Of a stretch of 40,000 bases of DNA, positions 1 through 8,912 are shown in pieces (position 1 is the stretch's first letter; each line of letters starts with the position of its first letter). Both the position numbers and the translations under genes were made by a program. The notes under the pieces are model-generated. The model had not been told where the DNA came from. It made no database searches and saw nothing but the letters and a program-made list of their open reading frames with translations. The DNA is taken from the NCBI GenBank assembly GCA_009746045.1, contig RPFO01000082.1:3148828-3188827 (forward strand). The letters are read 5' to 3'. Origin of the DNA: Mesostigma viride. Taxonomy: Eukaryota; Streptophyta; Mesostigmatophyceae; Mesostigmatales; Mesostigmataceae.

Positions 1-158
1 GTAAGAAAGTGGTTGTTGAGGAAGTTGCGCCCCAGGGCGTTTCTTTGTTGCATTTTCTTCAAATTTTAGCTCGCATAAATAGATGAAGATGACTTAATAA
101 ATGCCAGTTTTTTTTAATAATATAAACTACTCGCGGCCGGTATGTTCTGGTTTCGCAG
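1..158 (+). other. Probable intron of the unknown gene
   Basis: The window opens with GTAAGA, a good 5' splice site, and this stretch ends in TTTCGCAG directly before the first exon. It is AT-rich with no coding potential. It contains one degenerate copy of the intron motif near 25-46 (GTTGCG... GGCGTTTCT). Translation probably begins upstream, since the exon at 159 follows an acceptor. Confidence 0.5.
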
Positions 159-3100
159 ATGTCCAGTCTGACGGTCGACATAAGGGGACGTCCATATCAG
201 GACGCTGTTTTCCGGATTTTTGAGAAGGATCCCGAAAAGAAGTGCCGGGATAGGAAATGTAAAAAGCTGTCAATTACCGACATGGGTCTGTGTGGGGAAC
301 ACATCGTAGCTTTTGGAAAGGACATGATTTCCCGTCATTTGCAACAATACGTTGACAACAATTGTGTGGGAGGGGCGCAGATGGACGTCCTTCTTGAGGA
401 TGGAGTGGACGGAGCCAAAAGGGCTGTAATTCGGCTGTCGGAAATGGATGATGACAAAGAGGACGTGAACATTCGCCTTAAGAGGCACGACGATAACACG
501 GCCGATTGTGTGTTTGGGTCTCGAGGAGTGGCGGATGAGAGGCAGGTCTTCCATGATGCCGCGGAGAAGGTGGTGGAATGGATGATGGGTTGGTCAAATC
601 TTGACGTTCGCATATTCAACCGTCTGACGTCTGATTTCCTTCTCCGGGGAAGTTTCAAGATGGTTGACCGTGCAAGGCAGTCCAGGAACCAGGTATCCGT
701 TTCCATGGCCAGTCCGATCGCACGCATGATTGAGGGGGGCCCTCTTCCGCGCAACCTTGCCTCGAGATTTCGAAAATACCGTGAAGGGCTCGACCGAAAA
801 TCAGCAGCGATTTCCCATTCGCGAACCACTTATGGGTCGACGGAGGTGGTAACGGAATTTTTTTGCATTTCCTTGCCAATTGATTCTTTATGAGGGACAT
901 AGAGTTGTTTGTATAGAGAGTGAATTGACGAAAGTTGCGACGGCGGTCGCATCTTTTAGTGCGTCGTTCTCTTGTTATGAATCTCTGTTCATTCTGAATT
1001 ATAACGTTGTTTGTACCTTGACATAATGATGCATTTTTTGTATTGAGTTGCGACGTGGGGCGCATCTTCCTGCTGACTCGTATGTTTTTTCCAATTTTTT
1101 TGTTTTGTGTTGCAGATGGAAAAGGGCGGCCCTACATCGCAGGTGGTCGGCGACTCTCCCCCTAGGGGGGAAGGGTCAGAAGGGCAACCAGTTCAGGCCC
1201 AAGGCGCCTCCCCACAACAGCCTCCTCACAAGCGTGCAAGGGAGGGCACGCCGCCCCCAATGGTGGAATCTGGTGTCAGCTTTGCCGCGGTCACTGGGAA
1301 GGATGAGTACCACGGTGGTCTTGAGATGGTGGACGATCCGGTTAAGCGGATTCAGATTGAGCGGTTTGAGCGACTCGCGAATGGCACTCGTGAACAGCAA
1401 TTCGCGCTGTACCAAGACATCCTTAATGACAAACCTGAAGTCGCCAAGGTGCCTTATACCTCCAAGCGCACATTCATGCCTCGTTTCGAAACCCTGCTCC
1501 AGCAGGAGCTAAGGTTGCGTCGGTTGGCTCAGAATGCGCCAGAGACAGTAGCCGCCGCGCCCTCCCATGCCGCGCCTGCCGCAGTAGCCCAAAAGAGGGG
1601 GGAGAGTGTGCACGAGTCGGCCGCAGTGCCCTCAACCGCAAGGGATCCCCCCGCGACTTCCAAGCCGGTCGCGACGGGCGATATGCCCCCGCCGCGGCAG
1701 AGGGGAAGGGGGAAGGGGGTCGATGGAGGGGAAGTCCTCGATGTTTTCGATATGACGCTGGGCAATTTGGAAGGTGGCGGGCCGATCTTCGTAAGTCTCC
1801 GCCCATTAAATTGATGTCGTGAAATACAATACGCATTTTTTTGCAATATTCGCCAGACATGTCATTTCCGACAACTAAGCGGATTTTTACTTTCCGTTGA
1901 AATGTTCGCAGGGCCGGCAAGAGGATGTTGGTGCAAGAGAAGCCCGCTCAATGGCGGGAAGCACCCAGGTACATGAGTGCGTCAGATTCCTCTCCGGTTT
2001 ACTTGTATTGAAAAGGTTTGCGTGCGTATATCCTTGTTTATTTTTGTAGTAATTTTTTTCTTGTGAATGGACAATCGCGTTTGCTATTTTTACAGGGAAG
2101 TCCGTTCGAGCAGCAAGAGGGCGGTGACAGGAGGGGAAGTGGATCTTACGGTGGTTCCACTGCAGAGGGGGGAAGGGTAAGTTACCGTTGACTTACAAAT
2201 TGAAAGTTTAGGTTCGTCCTCAATTGACAGAGTTACGACGGCCGGCGTTTCTCTACACTTTTCTTACATTAAAAATCTTCCGTTGATAATGTTCTTGCAG
2301 GAAGCCGGTCGTCAGGGTGGGGCAAATCTCCAGGGAGAGGGGGCTATCGCTGTCGGTGAGCCTGTGTCAGAGGGCGCGGGTGGAAGCGACGGCGATACTG
2401 CGAAAATGACACGCTTTAAGGAGCAAGCGGATGCTTATCAACTGAAGAAGTTGGCAAAGTGGGTTGTGGCCGAGGTGAGAACGGAAACAGCCCCACCTGA
2501 GGTACGGAACCAGATGATGACTCTCCATCAAGTCGCTGAGTTGATCGTGAAGAATGCGTGCGCGCCCGATGGCGCCACACAGCCTGAGGAGATCCCGAGC
2601 GCCAAGGCCTTGATAAAGTGGATGGAGGAGAACCTGTTCGAGGGCAAAGGGAAGGAGAGGAAGTGTAAACTGAAGACGGTGACGATGGCGGACGCCAAGA
2701 CTCTGATCAAGATGTTGAAGGAACACGATGCCCGCCGGGACAAGTCTCCGAAGATCGCGAAGGGGTCGAAGAAAGCGGCTGAAGCAGCAGCGGTTGAGGG
2801 GAATGAGGTAAGTCTACCTCTGTTGTGAGGGGGGCTTTGTTCTTGAGGTCCAGGTTTCATGTAGGTTGCGACGGCCGGCGTTTCTCAAGTGTGACACTTA
2901 CTTCCTTTTGACTAACACTTACTTCCTTTCCTGATTTCGCATCGTTGAGGGAAATGAGCCAAGTGTACCTCTGTTGTGAGGGGGGCTCTGATCTTGAGGT
3001 TTAGGTTTCATCTAGGTTGCGACGGCCGGCGTTTCTCAAGTGTGACATTTACTTTATTCCTTTCGGTTATGCTTTCCTGATTTTTTCATATCATTGTTAA

Positions 3101-6100
3101 GGGGAACGAGGTAAGTATACCTCTGTCGTGAGGGGGGCTTTGATGTTGAGGTTCAGGTTTCATGTAGGTTGCGACGGCCGGCGTTTCTCAATCGGCATTT
3201 ACTTTATTCCTTTTGGTTATGCTTTCCTGATTTTTTCGCATCAACGCAGTACGTGCAGGCCGAGAGGGCGACCCACGCGGCCATCCTGTACTCAATCAGC
3301 CTCGACCAGCACGCGCGCCGCGAGAACATGAAAATAGATAGTACGTGGACTGCTGCCGTCGACGAACACCAGAAGGGACTCTCCGAAGCACTTGCGACCT
3401 ACAAGGGGAAGGCGCTGAAGGGAAAGGGGAAAGGAAAGGAGGTGGAGGTTGCGGATGCTCCCGTGTCTCTGCTTGAGAAATGGGAGAAGTCCCCGGTGTC
3501 GCAGGATGATGATGACATCCTGGATGTGAACGATGAGATCGCGAAGGGCAAACGGTTGCGGAAGCAGCTTGCCGTTCAGCCTCGGGACCTCGATGAGATG
3601 TCCAAAGCCTTGGTGCATCGAAATCGGGTGTGGACAAGGAACCTGTTCGTGGGGCCTCAGAAGCTCCTCGCACGAGACTTGCATCTGTCTAGAGCCGAGC
3701 AGAACGCCACCATTTTTGCAAACTCGGAGTCCGACTACGGCCACGACAAGCTGGTGATTCCTGTGTGGCGGTACTCGTTCCAGTTTTTGGCTGACCGGTG
3801 CCCCAACAGTTTTCATGACTGGATGAAAAAGGAAGGCACCCAGCGTCAGCTCGCGCAACTCTTCGGGGAGATGGGGGGGCACGGACAATGAAGGCTGGCT
3901 ACGCTCGCGCAATGACTGACAAAGAGATTGATATCTACCTGCGAACGAGCTCGGCCAAGGGAATGGCCGAAGCTGCTTCCACCGCGGTTCTGACAGGACC
4001 GGCCGATATTCTGGACTCACTTAAGCCCGTGGACGTGAGAAAGGCCGCGCTTTTGGACAGTTTGTGCAAGTCCGCCTGGGAGATGGCTCCACTCGAGAAG
4101 AAGACACCGTTGCCGCCAGCCATTTGCGGCTTTCTCGTGCTGGACGGGAACCACTTTACCACACTCATCAAATCGGTGAAATTCGAACTGGTCACCGACA
4201 ATATGACGGTGGACCAAAGATCTGTGTGGTACCAGGCAATGCTGAATGGTTTCATGAAGGCGGAAAAGCTCAGGGTCGTTGCGCGGGGAGGGAAGGAGCA
4301 GGAGGTCACGAAGACCGTGGCCGCGGCGAAGCTGGAGGAGTGGGCAACTGATTGGACGAATTTCGGGGGGTGGACGTGCAGATGCTCAAGGGTGAGACCA
4401 TCCTGCCGACCTGGTGGCAGATCCGTGAACAGAAGGTAAGCCAGGTTGCGACCGCCGGCGTTTCTATAAGTGGTTTTCTTGTGTTAATTTCAGTATGCCA
4501 TTAGTTCGGTCAAGATGCGACCGCCGGCGTTTCTATAAGGGGTTTTCATGTTCCACCTTAGCATGCCATATTTTGGTCAAGATGCGACCGCCGGCGTTTC
4601 TGTCAGTCGTATTCTTGTTCTCAGTTGAGTTGTGCTTATTTGGGAGGACTGTCGATGTGTCTCTGCGCGTTGTTGCCCTACGGGGATGCAGGTTACCGAA
4701 CAAGTCGGCAAGATGATCGAAGTTGTCAGGCAGCTCGGGAACGCCATGAACGCCGAGGACACAGCCCAAGCCAAGGCAACGTGGGGCTCAGCGCTGGGGG
4801 ATGTGCACCGGGCCTACCAGGCATATGGACCCGTCAAGAGAGGGAAGGGCGTGTCTCTCCCAACTCCTCTGTACGGCAAGATCTGGGCGATTGTGAAGCC
4901 CTTTTGGCAGAAAGGAGAGCAAGCCAAGGCCGAAGGGGACGGCGCAGGCGACAAGGCAGGAGGGGCTGAAGAGACGGACAAGTGGGGGCCGGACCAGAAG
5001 AACTTCATGCAGCGCTGGCTGTTCTGGTGTGAGGACCCTTTGAAGCCCGCTGTCGACGGCAAGCCGGCGATCGCACAGGATATCGCGGCTCGGCAAGACT
5101 TCCTTGACACGCGCCCTAAAGACAAGGCGCACGAACTGTCCATTTTCACCGCGCATCGGGAACTTGCGAGTTTCCAGTACTTCGACAGCCTGATCCAAGC
5201 GCCGATCATGTCCTGTGAGGCCCCTCCCAGCAACCTGATAAAAATAATGGAAGTCGCCAAGAATTTGATAGAGGCGGCAAAGCAATTCGCCCACATCAAG
5301 TTCCTGGAGAACCCCGAGCTGATGGCCGCTTGCAAACAACTAAACGGGACTTTCGACCCCGTATTGGTGAGGGAGCACGTGTTTGGCGTGAAGCTGAAGG
5401 GCACCGTCGCCACGGACCTCGACAAGTTCATCGCCGACTGCCGCCTGACCAGAGACTTTTGGCGGGTGATCGTCACGGCCACGAGGGCGATCATTCTCAC
5501 GCTGAGGGACCTTCCGCCGGCTAAAAGGAAAGTGGTCGACCAGAAGGACTGGAAGTTCCCGAGAGGGCTGCTCGCTTCCCACCCCCGTCATTTGTATGAC
5601 GATTTGGGGGTGAAGACCAAACATCTGCTGGGTGTGCCACAGCAGGAGGCGGCGGCGGAGGAGGAGGTGCAGGCGGCGGCTAAGGAGGAGGGGACTGCCA
5701 AGGCCAAGAGGGGGTGGTGGGACAGGCTGGAAGCCTTCACCTATTGGGACGGGGTGAAGATGGGACCCGACTGGATCGCATACAGGACAATGACATGGAA
5801 GGAAAACGAAAAAAGAAAGGATCTGGTGGTGACGAAGGTGGTGGACGAGTTGTACACGGGGTCTGAAGACCTTCCTGGGAAGCTGAAGGACCAGGCGTTT
5901 GCTGTGCTGGACCTGACAGCTGACAGCAACGAGAAGTGGAGGAACCTGCGCGAGTGGGATCAAGACTGTATTCCGGTCGACAGCCAGATACCCTTACCCT
6001 CCTCCCGTTTGAGGTATGCCGCGTGGGATGTGGTTGACCAGATCACCAAGGCCCTGTTGAAGGGACCCTCCAGAGTTCTGCTGGTGTTCGGGTTACCCGC

Positions 6101-6226
6101 CCATATCCGCCGGTGGAAGCGCCTGGTCCGACTTATCAAATATCGGCTTCTTGAAGATGGGTGGCAAGACGTCGACATGGACTTTGCCGTGGTCGTGGAC
6201 GACGAAGACGACGGGGATCATCATTC

Positions 6227-6267
<41 letters not shown>

Positions 6268-8123
6268 GCTCGGAGAAGGAAGAGGGGAGGAGGAAGAGGG
6301 AGGAGGAAGAGGGGAGGAGGAAGAGGGGGAGGAGGATATTGCTGAGGGGCACCCGCCCGGGGTGGGTGGGGGGCAGGCGGAGGGGGAGAAAGGGGATGGG
6401 GATGGGGAGGAGGGAGGAGGGGGAGGGGGAGAGGGACGGGGGAGGAGATGGAAGGGGAGGGAAAAAGCGCAGTCGGGATGATGGAGGCTCGCGGGAGGAG
6501 ACAATGGGGGGGATGAAGACAAAAGGGGGGGAGGTAAGCGCCAGCGTGCTGGTGAAGGAGACTCGAGGCCTGTCGTTGGAAACGCCGGCGGGCGTATCTG
6601 TGATGAGGAGGGGGATCGCCAGCGGGAGGGAGGCTCGCGGCCTGTTACTGGAAACGCCGGCGGGCGTATCTGTGATGAGGAGGGGGATCGCCAGCAGGAA
6701 GGAGGCTCGCGGCCTGTTACTGGAAACGCCGGCGGGCGTATCTGTGATGAGGATGGGGATCGCCAGCAGGAAGCAGGCTCGCGGCCTGTTACTGGTAGCG
6801 CCGGCGGGCGTTCCCGATTTACGGGAGGCGGTCGTGTCCACAGGTGGGAATGAGGCCTCGTCAGGATTCATGGGGACCCCCGGTTGAGGGGACCCCCGCC
6901 CTCGCCTCGGTTTCTTTGGGTCTGGGTGACGATCCCGTACCGTCGTCAGGAAGGACGGTTGTGATGACTTTGCCCCCCCGCTCGACGGGGATGGAGCAAT
7001 GCCCGAACACGATACTGCTGAATGAGGATGACGATCCGGAGCCGTCGGCTGACACGGATTTTGTTGCGAGCACCCCACTGCAGAAGAGGGTATTGGAGGC
7101 TCGTAACGTGGAGGGTCCGCCGAAAGTCTCAGGTGGAGGGCCGGCGTTTGCCGGATTGATGCGCCCGACTGAGGTGGTCGATGTTGAGGCGCCGCCAGGG
7201 ACATCGGCCGGACACTATACCGCATTGATGGAGCCCTTCGATCGACCAAGGATGCCCTTCCACGCTCCAACGGTACATTCGGCCGGTAAATTTCATTTTC
7301 AATAAACGAGTTTAATAAGTACCTTAATATATATTTCTACATAAGTTTTTTTGCATCAGTCCATGGCTTCATTGATTTCTCACACGACCCTTCCGTATTC
7401 ATGTTAATTGGCATGTGCTTACGTGCAGGGAAAGGCGAAGAAGAAACTCCAGTTCGGTTTCCCCGTGGATCCGCGTCTGGGACTGTGTCCAGAGAGGCCG
7501 GCCGTGTTGTTGGCCAGGCCGCGGTCGGCGAACCAGTTGCACAACCGGGGGCGGGAGGGGACGAGCTCCCACCCAACGCACCAACTCACGCACCAGCCTT
7601 ACCGTGCGGTCAGCCAGAAAAAACGTACGAAGAGTTGATGGCAGAGGCGGCGGCTGCGCAGGGGCAGAAGGCAAAACGTCGGGGAGGGGGCAGGCGAGGG
7701 GCGGGGCAGGAGACGGAGGGTGCCGACGAACCTGCACAGCCGCAGAAGGGTGGTGGTCAGGGCAGAGATGCGACGGCCGAAAACCGAATCAGGGACGTTC
7801 GGCCGGACGTCCGGATGCGCTTTATGGATGGCGCGAAACTGAGTCGCGGAGGTTGGAGTTCGAAATGGGTAGACGAGGTGTGCATAAACTGGGAGCACAA
7901 GTACCCCAAGAAGGAAGATTTTCCGCTCTTTGGCACCCTCCTGGGCAAAGAGAGGGAGAAGGTGGTGTTCAGATGGTTTGATGAAGGGCACGACCTCGGT
8001 TGGAGTAATGAGTGCGAGCAAAAGTTTCGTTTCCCTCTGAAGTTCGCTAGAGAACATGTTACTCTCCTGAAGGAAGGCGCCAGCTGGGACAACATTCCTT
8101 CATATCGACCTGGCAAGCGATGA
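159..8123 (+). CDS. Large multi-exon gene of unknown function, 5' end outside the window
   Basis: I do not recognise this protein. My exon model is 159-848, 1116-1790, 1912-1968, 2096-2176, 2301-2807, 3250-4435, 4692-6533, 6844-7285 and 7429-8123 (stop TGA). Each internal junction has AG before and GT after the exon, and all introns are phase 0 except 7286-7428 (phase 1), which joins correctly. About 2,060 codons result if two short G runs in exon 3250-4435 are each one base too short. Visible features: a possible zinc-binding C-x4-C-x10-C-x2-H cluster near the start (CRDRKC...GLCGEH), Pro/Ala/Arg-rich linkers, Lys-rich helical stretches (exon 2301-2807), a Trp-rich region around 5000-6100, an Asp run and then a Gly/Glu/Arg-rich tail in exon 4692-6533, and a compact C-terminal domain rich in Trp and Phe (7790-8120). 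The 5' donor of exon one could also be 693 or 846. It might belong to an uncharacterised mobile element. Confidence 0.55.
2791..3249 (+). repeat. Tandem repeat of about 151 bp, three copies, containing exon end plus 5' splice site
   Basis: Three copies start near 2791, 2944 and 3098. Each carries the end of the preceding exon (GAG GGG AAT GAG), the donor position, a line of conserved intron sequence and the motif GCGACGGCCGGCGTTTCT (starting at about 2867, 3018 and 3170). Motif spacing is 151 and 152 bp. Copy one holds the donor I use (GAG|GTAAGT at 2808), in copy two GT is changed to CC, and copy three again has an intact GAG|GTAAGT. The last copy runs into the acceptor before 3250. Confidence 0.85.
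4436..4691 (+). repeat. Intron with three 69-bp repeats carrying the GCCGGC motif
   Basis: The motif TGCGACCGCCGGCGTTTCT occurs at about 4446, 4515 and 4584, a spacing of 69 bp. The DNA between copies is also alike (GGTTTTC..., GCATGCCAT..., GGTCAAGATGCG). The intron starts GTAAGC after exon 3250-4435 and ends GGGATGCAG before GTT ACC. The first unit includes an acceptor-like TTAATTTCAG. Confidence 0.85.
6228..6267 (+). repeat. GAT triplet run encoding poly-aspartate
   Basis: A run of about 12-13 GAT codons lies in frame in exon 4692-6533. It encodes an Asp tract followed by Glu/Lys/Arg/Gly-rich low-complexity sequence up to the donor at 6534. Reverse-strand reading gives poly-His, which is a shadow. 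Confidence 0.9.
6534..6843 (+). repeat. Intron made mostly of four 72-bp repeats
   Basis: Copies of GAAACGCCGGCGGGCG recur at 6581, 6653, 6725 and, diverged, 6797, exactly 72 bp apart. The flanks (GAGG..GATCGCCAGC, GGCTCGCGGCCTG) repeat with them. The stretch is open in the upstream frame, so it could be read as coding. I call it an intron because GAG|GTAAGC at 6534 and CCACAG|GTG at 6844 join two open frames in matching phase, and the upstream frame runs out at 6887. The core is the inverse complement of the motif in the other introns. Confidence 0.6.
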
Positions 8124-8346
8124 TGGGCGAGGACTTTGCACGAAATCGCGTTTTGCACGTAATTGCCCACCGCAACGTGGAGAAATGCAGATGTACATAG
8201 TAGTTGGATCAGTTACCGTGACTTTGGGCAGTTTAGTAGTTGGGGTGACGTGTCCAATGTATATATGGTGGGGCGCGTCCAAGGGGGTCCACGCTGATTG
8301 AGCACTTGCATGTGTTCTTTCAACATATTCGGACATGTATGAAATG

Positions 8347-8352
8347 AATAAA
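8347..8352 (+). terminator. Possible polyadenylation signal AATAAA of the unknown gene
   Basis: AATAAA lies about 225 bases after the stop codon at 8123, in AT-rich sequence. Placement is plausible; there is no transcript evidence. Confidence 0.3.
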
Positions 8353-8734
8353 TTGTTTGGACGATTGCAAATTGATTGATTGAAGAATGAGATACCATTA
8401 ATAATTGAAAAATGTAAAACCTCATTGTGAATTTGTACTTCAAACTTTCACATGCATGCCCCAAATTGTGCATTTGTGCAGGTTTTAATTATGAGAAGTA
8501 GCATTTCTCTACAAATATTGAGAAATTTAGGGGCACTTGGGGTTGTTGGCCATGTTCATTCATGATAAAATGGACTTTTTATGCTGTAAAATCATATTCC
8601 ACTAGTCCAAAACGCTGCTTTCATGACGTCAAAAGTACCAGCAATGGCCCTAGGTTGGAGCAGTAGATGTTGGGGACGCCCCATGTGCATGACGCAGCAC
8701 GTCACGAACATCTCGATCCAAGATAAACAACATT

Positions 8735-8776
8735 CCACTTGAGGGGATCGAACCAAGTCCACCCAACTGATCACGT
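8735..8776 (-). other. B-box-like element, possible relic of a tRNA-derived SINE
   Basis: The minus strand contains GGTTCGATCCCC (8743-8754), a perfect RNA polymerase III B box, preceded by TGATCAGTTGGG, which resembles an A box. The boxes are only about a dozen bases apart, too close for a tRNA, and no cloverleaf can be drawn. A truncated or rearranged SINE is possible, as is chance. Confidence 0.25.
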
Positions 8777-8814
8777 TTATTCAACCCTTCAATAAAGTGA
8801 ATGAACCGTCACAT

Positions 8815-8827
8815 TTTATTCTTACAT
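8815..8827 (-). terminator. Possible polyadenylation signal of RPA49
   Basis: On the minus strand AATAAA (8815-8820) and TGTAA (8822-8826) lie about 90 bases after the RPA49 stop. Both the general eukaryotic signal and the green-algal TGTAA signal are present, so either could be used. Confidence 0.35.
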
Positions 8828-8912
8828 GATACCAACGATCATAACTCATGCTCATACACGAAAGCAAAGGCTAAGCCTATCCCCATCCCCATCGCTTTTC
8901 CCAGGAGCTGCC

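Larger units (their letters stand above)
8124..8912. other. AT-rich spacer between two convergent genes
   Basis: This holds the 3' untranslated regions of the unknown gene (+) and RPA49 (-). I see no conserved reading frame. An RNA polymerase III B-box-like sequence on the minus strand is noted separately. Confidence 0.6.

Noticed and set aside
6136-7270. Minus-strand open frames opposite the unknown gene (poly-His, Pro/Ser-rich)
   Set aside because: Shadows of the Asp run and low-complexity coding sequence on the plus strand.
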